Assembly: GCA_041611095.1 (NCBI GenBank)
Contig: JBFINP010000003.1
Location: 1-64,000 of the forward strand
Direction of reading: 5' to 3'
Length of the DNA: 64,000 nt
Origin: UBA6912 sp041611095
GTDB lineage: Bacteria; Actinomycetota; Acidimicrobiia; Spongiisociales; UBA5794
In this document: one piece after another, positions 47,226 to 55,466 of the stretch
Layout: each line of letters opens with the position of its first letter
How positions within the stretch are numbered: position 1 is the stretch's first letter
Notes under the pieces: model-generated
The model's database searches: none
What the model saw: the letters and a program-made list of their open reading frames with translations, nothing else
What the model was told of the DNA's origin: nothing
Translations under genes and position numbers: made by a program

Positions 47226-49519
47226 GGTGCGGCGCCCCGCACCGCCGCCTCGTTGAGGGCATGCCACACCCGGTCGGCAGTGAGTGGGATCTGCAGCTCG
47301 GTGACGCCGTAGGGCTCGAGTGCGTCGAGCGTCGCATTGATGATCGCCGGGGGCATCCCGATGCAGCCACCCTCACCGGCTCCCTTGGCCCCGAGCGGGT
47401 TCGACGGCGCCGGGTGCGTGAGGTGACCGAGCGCCAGCGGTGCGTCGAGCGCCGACGAGGGGATCAGGTAGTCCATGAAGGTGGTGCTCAGCGGCTGGCC
47501 GAGCTCGTCGTAGCGCATCCGCTCATAGAGGGCGGCGCCGAGCCCCTGTGTCACGGAACCGCGGACCTGACCCGTCACGATCATCGAATCGAGCACGGTG
47601 CCCACGTCGTCGACTGCGACGAGGCGCAGCGGCCGTACCCGTCCCGTTTCGAGCTCCACCTCGACGATTGCGACATGGACGCCATAGGGGAAGGTCTGCG
47701 CACCCGGGGAATACCGCTCCTCGGCGTACAGGGCGATCTGGCGGCCTTGCGCCTCGGCTGCGATCTGCGCGAGGGTGACGCCGGCGTCGGGAACCCCGGC
47801 GACCTGGACCGCACCGCCGACGAAGACGAGATCGCCCGGGTCGGCTTCGAGGAGGTCGGCCGCGACGCGAGCGGCGACCATTCGCACCTCCTCTGCGCAT
47901 CGCACCACGGCACTGGCTCCGATCTGCGCCGACCGGCTGGCGAAGCTCCCGACGGAGTCGGGCACCTCGGCGGTGTCGCCAGTGCGGAGGTCGACGGCCT
48001 TCGCCTCGACGCCGAACATGGTGGCTATCAGCCGGCGCCATACGGTGGCGTGTCCCTGGCCGGCCGACGTCGCTCCGGTGCGGACCACCACCTGCCCTTC
48101 CGTGTCGATGGTCACCGCGCCGTACTCCCACGAGTCGGGGGCACCGCCCGCCCGCTCGATGAAGGCTCCGAGTCCGATGCCGACTGGATCCTCACCTGCT
48201 TGGCGACGCCTCATCTGTTCTTGCCGAACCTCCTCGTAGGCGGCGATGCGTAACGCCTGCTCGAGCGCGGCGGCGTAGTCGCCCGAGTCGTGCTTTGCGC
48301 CGGTCGGCGTGACGTGGGGGAGTCGAGCGATGAGGTTGCGTCGCCGCAGCTCGGCCGGGTCGATTCCGAGTCTGCGGGCGAGGGCATCGATCGCCCGCTC
48401 GATGGCCAGGGCCGCCTCCGGTCGCCCGGCGCCCCGGTACGGCGCAGTCGGGGGCAGGTTGGTGACGGCGGCGATCAGCTCGAACTCGACACGCGGGATG
48501 TCGTAGAGGCCCGTCGCCACCAATCGGGAGAACTGGCCGATCTGTGCGCCAACGTGGGGGTAGGCCCCGGTGTCGGTGGTGAGAACGAACCGGGCCTCGC
48601 GGATGTGTCCTTCTGCGGTGGCGCAGAGCGTCACCTCGTGGCGCTGGCTGCGACCGTGACTCCCGGCGACGAAGAGATCGCGGCGGGGCTGCACCCATGC
48701 CACCGGCCGCCGGAGGCGCAAGGCGGCGGCGGCGATCACCGCGTACTCGGGGTGGAATCGCTTCATCCCGAAGGCACCTCCCACGTTCGGCACGGAGATG
48801 CGGATCTGGTCCGGTTCGAGGCCGAGCACGAGGGCGAGCTCGTCGCGCAACCGGTGGGGAGCCTGGGTCCCGACATGGAGGTGCAGCGCATCGTCGGTCG
48901 GGGTGGCGAGTGCGGCGAGGGGTTCGATGGGCGACGGCGCCAGCCGCGGGTGCTCTACCGCCACCGTCACCTCGACGAGGCCGCCGACCGGCTCCGGGCC
49001 TACGGCGAGCGTCTCATGGAGCACGACGTTCGTGCCGGCCGCCGGGTGGACCAGGCGCTCGGTCCCGGTGGCCTCGGCCACCGTCAGCACAGGCTCGCCC
49101 AGATCGATGTCGGCGAACACGAGGCCGGCGGCATCCTCGGCCTGGGCGGGCCGCTCGGCGAGCACGACGGCCACGGCCTGGCCGACGTGGGTGACCCGGT
49201 CTCGGGCGAGCATGGGTCGGGCCATCCCGGGGTGGTCACGCCCGCCGATGCGGGCGGGGAGATCGCGCAGGTCGAGGTCGGTGGCCGTGATGACGTCCAC
49301 GACGCCCGGCATGGCGGCGGCCGTACCAACGTCGATGGCGAGGAGGTCGCCGCGGGCGAACGGGCTGCGGACGAACCATGCATGAAGCGCATCCGGCGGG
49401 ACGAGGTCCGCTGTGAAGGGTCCACTCCCGGTGACGAGGGGAGGGTCTTCGATACGCCGGTGCGACCTCCCGACCGGACCGGGGTCGCCTGGGGACGTCA
49501 CGAAGCGCGGAGGAAGCAC
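47222..49519 (-). CDS. Xanthine-dehydrogenase-family molybdenum hydroxylase large subunit (CoxL-like), orphan
   Basis: A 765-residue molybdopterin-cytosine-dinucleotide-binding subunit. Domain a/b hammerhead (VTGSGPFTADLV ... GVVDVITATDLD) is followed by the Mo-cofactor domains with NVGGAFGMKR, the active-site loop PYRGAGRPEAALAIERAIDA and the C-terminal GAKGAGEGGCIGMPPA carrying the catalytic glutamate. The loop is the PYRGAGRPE type and not the CO-oxidising AYRCSFR type, so CO dehydrogenase is not suggested. No FAD (CoxM) or 2Fe-2S (CoxS) subunit gene is adjacent. GTG 49519 is the assumed start; GTG 49501 is possible. Two LacI-type operators lie 84 and 149 bp upstream in the divergent region. 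Confidence 0.88.
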   Translation of the reverse strand: MLPPRFVTSPGDPGPVGRSHRRIEDPPLVTGSGPFTADLVPPDALHAWFVRSPFARGDLLAIDVGTAAAMPGVVDVITATDLDLRDLPARIGGRDHPGMARPMLARDRVTHVGQAVAVVLAERPAQAEDAAGLVFADIDLGEPVLTVAEATGTERLVHPAAGTNVVLHETLAVGPEPVGGLVEVTVAVEHPRLAPSPIEPLAALATPTDDALHLHVGTQAPHRLRDELALVLGLEPDQIRISVPNVGGAFGMKRFHPEYAVIAAAALRLRRPVAWVQPRRDLFVAGSHGRSQRHEVTLCATAEGHIREARFVLTTDTGAYPHVGAQIGQFSRLVATGLYDIPRVEFELIAAVTNLPPTAPYRGAGRPEAALAIERAIDALARRLGIDPAELRRRNLIARLPHVTPTGAKHDSGDYAAALEQALRIAAYEEVRQEQMRRRQAGEDPVGIGLGAFIERAGGAPDSWEYGAVTIDTEGQVVVRTGATSAGQGHATVWRRLIATMFGVEAKAVDLRTGDTAEVPDSVGSFASRSAQIGASAVVRCAEEVRMVAARVAADLLEADPGDLVFVGGAVQVAGVPDAGVTLAQIAAEAQGRQIALYAEERYSPGAQTFPYGVHVAIVEVELETGRVRPLRLVAVDDVGTVLDSMIVTGQVRGSVTQGLGAALYERMRYDELGQPLSTTFMDYLIPSSALDAPLALGHLTHPAPSNPLGAKGAGEGGCIGMPPAIINATLDALEPYGVTELQIPLTADRVWHALNEAAVRGAAP

Positions 49520-49602
49520 ATGGCGAAGGGTCTAGAGGATGGCCGCGAGGGCGCAGGCCGGCTCTGAGGTTTGCTCGCCATGGGACCACCGTTGATACGC
49601 GA

Positions 49603-49616
49603 TGCAATCGATTGTA
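49603..49616. promoter_or_regulatory. LacI-family operator 1 between CoxL-like and 3-HIBDH-like genes
   Basis: TGCAATCGATTGTA matches the consensus TGCAATCGATTGCA at 13 of 14 positions. It lies in the divergent gap, closer to the molybdenum hydroxylase gene (start at 49519). Confidence 0.8.
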
Positions 49617-49667
49617 ACCCCGGCGGCCATGGCGTCTATGCCGGAGGCGAGGCCGGTCGACCTAGGA

Positions 49668-49681
49668 TACAATCGATTGCA
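49668..49681. promoter_or_regulatory. LacI-family operator 2 upstream of 3-HIBDH-like gene
   Basis: TACAATCGATTGCA matches the consensus at 13 of 14 positions. It lies 25 bp upstream of the 3-HIBDH-like ATG and overlaps a possible -10. The two sites are 65 bp apart centre to centre, about six helical turns, suitable for looping by a tetrameric repressor. Confidence 0.8.
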
Positions 49682-49705
49682 GCCCGACCGGGAGGAGCAT
49701 CGTCG

Positions 49706-50629
49706 ATGGCAGCGGAACACCGACTCGGATGGATCGGCACCGGCCGGATGGGCTTTGCGCTGTGTCGGCGGCTCCTCGATGCGGGTAGCGATCTCTGGGT
49801 CTACAACCGAACGCGGAGCAAGGCTGAGCCGCTCGAGGAGTTGGGGGCGAAAGTCGTCGACTCCCCGGGCGACTTGGCCGGCTGCGACATCGTCTTCACG
49901 ATGGTCGGTGGACCCAAAGACGTGATAGAGGTCACCACCGGCCCCAATGGCGTACTCGCCGGGTCGACGCGGCCCGAGGTCCTCGTCGACTCCACGACGA
50001 TCGACCCGAACACGAGCTCTCAACTCCGCGACGAGGCCGAAGCGCTCGGAGTCGGTGTGCTCGCCGCACCGGTGAGCGGCAACGCCAAAGTCGTGAAGTC
50101 GGGAAAGCTCACCGTCGTCGCATCGGGACCTCGGCCGGCCTACGACGCTGCCTTGCCCCATCTCGAGGCTTTCGGCCGCCGCGTGACCTACGTCGGCGAA
50201 CGGGACGAGGCTCGACTCGTGAAGCTGTGCCACAACCTCCACTTGGGTGTCGTCACCCAGTCGCTGGCCGAGATCACGATGCTGGCCGAGGCGGCCGGAG
50301 TATCGCGACACGACTTCCTTGCGTTCCTCAACGACAGCGTCATGGGCTCGACCTTCACCACGTACAAGACGCCCGCCTTCGTCAACCTCGATTGGACGCC
50401 CACCTTCACCTGGCATTTGCTGCGGAAGGACCTCGAGCTCGGCCTGGCGACGGCACGCGAGCTCGACGTGCCGATGCACACGGCGGCGCTGGTCCACCAG
50501 CTCGTTCTGGACGGGATCGGGCGTGGTCTGGGCGAGATGGATTTCGGCGCCCTCCTCGAACTCGAGGCCGCAGCCGCCGGCCGCCCCCTCGAATCGGAGG
50601 ATCGCGAGGTCTCTGATGGTCTGGGCTGA
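49706..50629 (+). CDS. 3-hydroxyisobutyrate-dehydrogenase-like NAD-binding protein
   Basis: A 307-residue beta-hydroxyacid dehydrogenase. The N-terminal Rossmann domain has LGWIGTGRMGFALCRRLLDAG, followed by the substrate-binding APVSGNAKVVKSGKLTVV and the catalytic lysine in LVKLCHNLHLG. It would oxidise a 3-hydroxy or 2-hydroxy-3-oxo acid to an aldehyde acid with NAD+. The downstream aldehyde dehydrogenase, 12 bp away, could use that product directly. ATG 49706 has GGAGGAG upstream; the frame is open from 49571 across the operators, which rules the longer start out. Two operator sites imply tight LacI-type control. Confidence 0.9.
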   Translation: MAAEHRLGWIGTGRMGFALCRRLLDAGSDLWVYNRTRSKAEPLEELGAKVVDSPGDLAGCDIVFTMVGGPKDVIEVTTGPNGVLAGSTRPEVLVDSTTIDPNTSSQLRDEAEALGVGVLAAPVSGNAKVVKSGKLTVVASGPRPAYDAALPHLEAFGRRVTYVGERDEARLVKLCHNLHLGVVTQSLAEITMLAEAAGVSRHDFLAFLNDSVMGSTFTTYKTPAFVNLDWTPTFTWHLLRKDLELGLATARELDVPMHTAALVHQLVLDGIGRGLGEMDFGALLELEAAAAGRPLESEDREVSDGLG

Positions 50630-50641
50630 GGGCGCCGTGCC

Positions 50642-52105
50642 ATGAGCGGGGAGCTCTTGCGGCAGATCACGCGAAACGGTGCGGCGAGGCTCTACGTCGG
50701 CGGCGAATGGGTCCCGGCATCCGACGGCGCCACGATGGACGTGCTCGACCCGGCGACGGGAGAGCGACTCGCCGAGGTCGCAAGCGCATCGGTCGATGAT
50801 GCCCTGGCAGCGGTGGGGGTTGCCTACGAGGCATCCGCATCGTGGGCGGCAACGCCGCCCCGAACCCGGGGCGAGATCCTCCGCAAGGCGTTCGAGATCA
50901 TGAACGCAAGGGCCGACGAGCTCGCCGAGCTGATCGTGCTCGAGATGGGCAAGGCCCTCCCCGAGGCACGGGGCGAGGTCACCTATGCCGCCGAGTTCTT
51001 CCGGTGGTTCTCCGAGGAGGCGGTGCGCAACCGGGGGACGGTCGGCATCGCACCGGGCGGCGACAAGCGCATCATCTCGCTGCACCAGCCGATCGGTGTG
51101 TCGGTGCTCATCACGCCGTGGAATTTCCCCGCCGCGATGGCCACCCGCAAGATCGGACCGGCCTTCGCCGCAGGGTGCACCGTGATCCTCAAGCCGGCCT
51201 CAGACACCCCGTTGACGGCGCTGGTTCTGGCCCAGATCCTCGAGGAGGCCGGGGCTCCCCACGGGACGATCAGCGTCATCCCGAGCCGGCGATCGGGCGC
51301 CGTCGGTGAGGCGATGCTGACCGACCCCAGGGTGCGCAACCTCTCGTTCACCGGCTCGACGCAGGTCGGGCGCTCCCTCCTCGAGGTGACGGCCCGCCAT
51401 GTTGTCCGCGCCTCGATGGAGTTGGGTGGCAACGCCCCGTTCCTCGTCTTCGACGACGCCGACATCGAGGCGGCCGTCGCCGGGGCGATGATCGCCAAGC
51501 TCCGTAACGGGGGGCAGTCGTGCATCGCCGCCAACCGGATGATCGTCCACGAGGCCGTGGCCGACGAGTTCTCGGCCCAGCTCGCCGCCGCCATGGCGGC
51601 GGTCACCACCGGCCCGGGTCTCGACCCGGGCGTCGAGCTGGGCCCGATGATCAACCAGGGTGCCCAGGACGACATGAAAGATCTCGTGAGCGTCTCCACC
51701 GGTGCGGGTTCCGCGGTGGCGACGGGTGGCGCGGCCCCCGAGCGTCCCGGCTTCTTCTTCGAACCGACCGTCCTCACCGGGGTTGGCCACGACGATCCCA
51801 TCCTCCACAGGGAGATCTTTGGGCCGCTGGCTCCCGTGACCCGGTTCGAGACCGAGGAGCAGGCGCTGGCGCTCGCCAACGACACCGAGCATGGTCTGGC
51901 CGCCTACCTCTACACCGGCGACCTCGCCAGAGGGATGCGAGTAGCGGAGGCGATCGAGGCGGGCATGGTCGGCATCAATCGCGGGCTCATCTCGGATCCG
52001 GCCGCGCCCTTCGGTGGTGTCAAGGAGAGCGGTCTCGGCCGCGAGGGCGGCGAGCACGGCATCTTCGAGTTCCTCGAGACCAAGTACATCGCGGCCGACT
52101 GGTAG
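50642..52105 (+). CDS. Aldehyde dehydrogenase (succinate-semialdehyde dehydrogenase-like)
   Basis: A 487-residue NAD(P)-dependent aldehyde dehydrogenase. TPWNFPAAMATRKIGPAFAAG, the glutamate in SMELGGNAPFLVF, the catalytic cysteine in RNGGQSCIAANRM and GLGREGGEHGIFEFLETKYIA all match the GabD/SSADH branch. It would oxidise succinate semialdehyde or a similar C3-C5 semialdehyde acid. It is co-transcribed with the 3-hydroxyisobutyrate-dehydrogenase-like gene and therefore under the same pair of LacI-type operators. It ends convergently with the OsmC gene over a small GGGGC-TAC-GCCCC hairpin at 52121-52133. Confidence 0.92.
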   Translation: MSGELLRQITRNGAARLYVGGEWVPASDGATMDVLDPATGERLAEVASASVDDALAAVGVAYEASASWAATPPRTRGEILRKAFEIMNARADELAELIVLEMGKALPEARGEVTYAAEFFRWFSEEAVRNRGTVGIAPGGDKRIISLHQPIGVSVLITPWNFPAAMATRKIGPAFAAGCTVILKPASDTPLTALVLAQILEEAGAPHGTISVIPSRRSGAVGEAMLTDPRVRNLSFTGSTQVGRSLLEVTARHVVRASMELGGNAPFLVFDDADIEAAVAGAMIAKLRNGGQSCIAANRMIVHEAVADEFSAQLAAAMAAVTTGPGLDPGVELGPMINQGAQDDMKDLVSVSTGAGSAVATGGAAPERPGFFFEPTVLTGVGHDDPILHREIFGPLAPVTRFETEEQALALANDTEHGLAAYLYTGDLARGMRVAEAIEAGMVGINRGLISDPAAPFGGVKESGLGREGGEHGIFEFLETKYIAADW

Positions 52106-52124
52106 CCCGTCCAGTGCCCGGGGG

Positions 52125-52622
52125 CTACGCCCCGCCGGTCGGCTTGCGTAGCCACACCATCTCCGTCTTGACGCCGGCGTCGGTGATCAGATTGAAGACG
52201 GGACAGCGCGCTTCGGTCTCGGCGACGATCGCGGCCAGCCGCTCTTCGCTCTCGTCGGTCGTCACGGTGGCCTGGAGACGCACGGTCTGGTAGTGCGCCC
52301 GGACATCCCGTTTCCCCATCCGCCCTCGGATGTCGATGGTGAACGCCGCCTCGAACTGGATGCCCTCGTAGGCGAACCCGAACTCGTCGGCGGCGCGCCG
52401 GAACGTGACCGCCTCGCATCCGCACAACGCCCCGAGCACAGTCTGCAACGGTGAAGGACCCTCGCCGGTGCCGCCATGGGCGACCGGCTCGTCCGTGACG
52501 AAGTGCCCGTACTCGCCGAAGTCGATGATGGTCATCATCGTTGCCTCGGTGGACGCAGAGAGCGTCTTGCGGCGTACGATCGGCTCGATCAGGTCCTCGA
52601 CGTTCTTGATCTCGGTGCCCAA
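52125..52622 (-). CDS. OsmC-family protein
   Basis: A 165-residue OsmC/Ohr-fold protein. PLQTVLGALCGCEAVTFRRAADEFGF is the characteristic helix with cysteines, and ARCPVFNLIT carries the second redox cysteine. Family members reduce organic hydroperoxides with thiols, but this sub-branch (with FGEYGHFVTDEPVAHGGTGEGPSPL) is not well characterised. It lies 16 bp upstream-side of nothing obvious and just after the MFS gene on the same strand in reverse order, so it is last in the cupin, LacI, MFS, OsmC series. A role linked to the regulon is possible but unproven. Confidence 0.85.
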   Translation of the reverse strand: MGTEIKNVEDLIEPIVRRKTLSASTEATMMTIIDFGEYGHFVTDEPVAHGGTGEGPSPLQTVLGALCGCEAVTFRRAADEFGFAYEGIQFEAAFTIDIRGRMGKRDVRAHYQTVRLQATVTTDESEERLAAIVAETEARCPVFNLITDAGVKTEMVWLRKPTGGA

Positions 52623-52638
52623 GACGCACCTCCTCGTG

Positions 52639-53844
52639 TCATGGCGAATCGGATGAAGGGTGGGGTAGGCGGGCCGGCTCCCGCGTGTCGGGTACGAGAA
52701 CCGCCGCCATCACCGTCACGACGGCGACGAACACAATGAGCGGCAGCGTCGCCAGCCCCTTTCCCGACGTCTCGTAGAGCACTCCGGCCAGCAATGGCGC
52801 CGCCAGGAGAGCGACATCGCCCGTCAATCGGAACATCGCCAGCTGTGGGCCGAGCCGGGCACCTTCGCTGAGGTCGGCGAGGATGGTTGCTCCGACGTTG
52901 ACCCCCGACGAGCCGAGCGATGTCAGGATGATCGCCAGCCACCAGCCGGTGAGGGAGCTCCAGGCGGCGAAGCATCCAAGGCCGACGAGCTGCATGGCGA
53001 GGCCCGGGAGCAGCGCCCAGCGCCTCGAATACGCATCGGAGATCCGGCCGCTGACGAGGGCGCCGACGAGTCGGAGGAGCCCGGCGACGCCGATGGCGGC
53101 ACCGACGACGCCGACGCCGAGGCCGAACTCGCCGTCGCCGACGATGGGTACCAGTGTCTGTAGCAAGGCACCTCCGATGGCGAACTGGACGGCGGGGAGG
53201 AGGTAGAGGGCGAATCGCACCGACCGGCGGATCGCCGGCAGCTCCGAGTCCGACGCGGCCATTGGTCGCATCGTCTTGGTTGTGCGCGGTGGTCGCATCA
53301 AGAGCAGCGCCATCGCCAGACCGAGGACGGCAGCCGCACCGAACGCCACTCTCCAGCTCGAGAGCGCGGCGATGGCGCCGCCGAACGCCGGCCCCACCGC
53401 CTGACCCACCAGCAATGCCGTGGCGAATCCGGACATCGCCACCCCGCGCCGCTGGCGGGGCGCCTCGGCGAAGGCGGCGATGCCGGTCGTGTTTGTCCAG
53501 GCCGATCCGACGCCGAGCCCGAAGGCGGCGACGAAGGCAACGGCGCTCGTCGGTGCGGCGCCCGCCAGCAGACTCCCCGAGGCCACGATCGTCGCCGCGA
53601 TCGCCAGCATGGACCGGCTGGGCCGGCTGTCGGTGAGCCGTCCCGCCGGAATGTCGGCGATGATGCGGCCCAGAGCGAAGACGGCGACGAACGCACCGAG
53701 GGCGGCAGGACCCATAGCGAGATCGCGACCCATCTCGGGGAGGAGAGGTGCGCGGACGTGCGCCGCCACCGTGATCGTGAACACACCAACGCCGACGAAC
53801 ACGAGGCTCGGCGGCAAGGGCGGACGCTCGTGCTCCCGACTCAC
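52639..53844 (-). CDS. MFS transporter coupled to LacI regulator
   Basis: A 401-residue major facilitator superfamily transporter with about 12 hydrophobic helices. The loop 2-3 motif reads FALGRIIADIPAGRLTDSRPSR (parts: GRIIADIPAGRLTDS), the MFS A-motif. A second half begins near SVRFALYLLPAVQFAIGG. GTG 53844 overlaps the LacI stop (GTGA). It probably imports or exports the small molecule sensed by the neighbouring repressor. Substrate class cannot be told from sequence. The long open frame upstream to 54192 is inside the LacI gene. Confidence 0.9.
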   Translation of the reverse strand: MSREHERPPLPPSLVFVGVGVFTITVAAHVRAPLLPEMGRDLAMGPAALGAFVAVFALGRIIADIPAGRLTDSRPSRSMLAIAATIVASGSLLAGAAPTSAVAFVAAFGLGVGSAWTNTTGIAAFAEAPRQRRGVAMSGFATALLVGQAVGPAFGGAIAALSSWRVAFGAAAVLGLAMALLLMRPPRTTKTMRPMAASDSELPAIRRSVRFALYLLPAVQFAIGGALLQTLVPIVGDGEFGLGVGVVGAAIGVAGLLRLVGALVSGRISDAYSRRWALLPGLAMQLVGLGCFAAWSSLTGWWLAIILTSLGSSGVNVGATILADLSEGARLGPQLAMFRLTGDVALLAAPLLAGVLYETSGKGLATLPLIVFVAVVTVMAAVLVPDTREPARLPHPSSDSP

Positions 53845-54857
53845 CGCACCGGAGCCGTCGAGCCGCGGACGGTGAGCTTGGGTTCGAGATGGACGCTCTC
53901 GATGGAAGCATTGCGATCGCCGACGAGGGCAAGCAACGTCCTGGCGGCCAGCTCGCCCATGTGGCGATAGGGGACGCTGACTGTGGTGAGGGGCGGCTGC
54001 ATCATGTCGACGAACGGCATGTCGTTGTAGCCCGTCACCGAAACGTCGTCGGGGACCCGCCGGCCGGCTTGGTGGACGGCGCCGACGGTCCCCAGCGCCA
54101 GGAGGTCGTTCCCCGCCACGATCGCGGTGATGTCGGGCTTGCGCTTCAGGAGGGCCGTCGCCGCCTGCGCCCCGGGCTGGACGCGGAACCACTCGGCGGC
54201 CTCGACAGCCCCCACCGTCGGCAACCCGTGCCGGCCCATGTGGTCGGCAAAGGCACGCGCCCGGCCGGCACCGGTGGAGAGACGCTGTGGCCCGGCGACG
54301 TGGCCGATGACTCGGTGCCCGAGCTCCACCAGGTGGTCGACGGCGAGCCCGATTCCGACATCGTCGTCACCAACGATGGCAGGGATGGCGGGGTCCGTCG
54401 CCTCGCGGTTCACGAGCACCACGGGTGTCCCGCTTGCGGTCACCTCGGCCTCGAGCGGGCTCCCCAGCTCGGCCGTGGCGAGGATGAGCCCGTCGACGTG
54501 GCGGTCGAGCAACGTGCTGATCACGGCCTCCGTGTGCTCCTGCTCGTTGTCGGTGTTGCCGATCAGCAGTGAGTAACCCTCGTTGCCGAGCGCCCGCTCC
54601 GCACCACGCACGAGCGGCGGGAACAGCGGATTCTCCAGGTCGGGCACCACGATCCCCACGGTGAAGGTGCGTGCGGTCCGTAGGCCCCGTGCCATTGGAT
54701 TGGGGCGGTACCCGAGCCGTTGAGCGGCGGCGAGCACGCGCTCGACGGTGGGAGGGCTGACCACCGACCGCGTTGTCGGATTGAGGGCGCGTGACGCCGT
54801 GGATGCGTGTACTCCCGCCTCTCGAGCCACGTCCGCGAGGTTGACGCGCTCGTTCAT
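53841..54857 (-). CDS. LacI-family transcriptional regulator
   Basis: A 338-residue repressor. The N-terminal DNA-binding domain has LADVAREAGVHASTASRALN, and the hinge-helix region reads YRPNPMARGLRTARTFTVGI; the rest is the periplasmic-binding-like ligand domain (DNEQEHTEAVISTLLDRHVDG, GYNDMPFVDMMQPPLTTV). LacI-type regulators with this recognition helix bind palindromes with a central CG, and the window holds six related TGCAATCGATTGCA-type sites within about 9 kb on either side. ATG 54857 fits the domain start. It is encoded 58 bp downstream of the cupin gene, whose promoter contains one site, so it is probably autoregulated. Ligand unknown. Confidence 0.93.
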   Translation of the reverse strand: MNERVNLADVAREAGVHASTASRALNPTTRSVVSPPTVERVLAAAQRLGYRPNPMARGLRTARTFTVGIVVPDLENPLFPPLVRGAERALGNEGYSLLIGNTDNEQEHTEAVISTLLDRHVDGLILATAELGSPLEAEVTASGTPVVLVNREATDPAIPAIVGDDDVGIGLAVDHLVELGHRVIGHVAGPQRLSTGAGRARAFADHMGRHGLPTVGAVEAAEWFRVQPGAQAATALLKRKPDITAIVAGNDLLALGTVGAVHQAGRRVPDDVSVTGYNDMPFVDMMQPPLTTVSVPYRHMGELAARTLLALVGDRNASIESVHLEPKLTVRGSTAPVR

Positions 54858-54915
54858 CGCGGACCGTCGGGGCGCGGCACTCGGCTCCCGGGTCCGGGGA
54901 GCCGGCCGTCGCCCG

Positions 54916-55341
54916 TCACGACGCCCGGCTCGGGCCGTCCGGGGTCGCCGGGGCGGCGGGGGCCCAGGTGCACCGATCATCGCCGATCCACACGGTCGCG
55001 GACGGCGCAGGCACCCACAACTCGATGAAGCTGAACTCCTCCTGATGAGGGTTGTCGAACCAGTGGACCTCGCCTTCGTCCACCAGTGCAACGTCGCCGG
55101 CTCCGAGCTGGATCGGAGTCCCGTCGGCATGAAGAGTGCCGCAGCCCGACAGGATGAGGAAGAAGTGCTTGGCGTCGCGGTGGAAGTGGGGCGCCGCCGT
55201 GTCGCCGGGGTGGTACGTGATCCGATCGGCACGGACGTCGGTCAGACCAAAGATGTCCTCGGTGATGAGGTCGACGCGGTCTCGAGTGTCTCGCGTCGAA
55301 GTGAGTTGCGGAAGCTGATCGGCGTGGACCACGCGGGCCAT
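54916..55341 (-). CDS. Cupin-domain protein
   Basis: A 141-residue single-cupin protein. Metal-binding histidines occur in the first cupin motif, PHFHRDAKHFFLILSG, with the Glu-like position taken by Asp/Lys, and the second motif is ALVDEGEVHWFDNP. Such small cupins are isomerases, dioxygenases or sugar-binding proteins. ATG 55341 lies 44 bp from the operator at 55386, toward which it diverges from the LVIVD gene. It is first in a series with the LacI regulator and MFS transporter, suggesting a metabolic or sensing role in the same pathway. Confidence 0.87.
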   Translation of the reverse strand: MARVVHADQLPQLTSTRDTRDRVDLITEDIFGLTDVRADRITYHPGDTAAPHFHRDAKHFFLILSGCGTLHADGTPIQLGAGDVALVDEGEVHWFDNPHQEEFSFIELWVPAPSATVWIGDDRCTWAPAAPATPDGPSRAS

Positions 55342-55385
55342 TGATCACCTCTGTGCGACGGCACCACAACGCTACTACGCTGACC

Positions 55386-55399
55386 TGCAATCGTTTGCA
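55386..55399. promoter_or_regulatory. LacI-family operator between cupin and LVIVD genes
   Basis: TGCAATCGTTTGCA (flanked C and G extend it to a 16-bp CTGCAATCGTTTGCAG) matches the consensus at 13 of 14. It sits in the divergent gap upstream of the cupin-LacI-MFS run and of the LVIVD-amidohydrolase-hydrolase run. Confidence 0.8.
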
Positions 55400-55466
55400 G
55401 GAGGCGGCGGACCTGTGTCCGAGGAGATCAACCGAGGGCCGTCCACCCCGGGCCACGGGGTGCGGC

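Noticed and set aside
47222..49519. Aerobic CO dehydrogenase assignment for the CoxL-like protein
   Set aside because: The AYRCSFR active-site loop of CO-oxidising enzymes is absent (PYRGAGRPE instead) and the other subunits are missing.
52121..52133. Hairpin GGGGC-TAC-GCCCC between convergent genes as a terminator
   Set aside because: Only 5 bp with a 3-nt loop and no T-run; mentioned in passing but not counted as a terminator.
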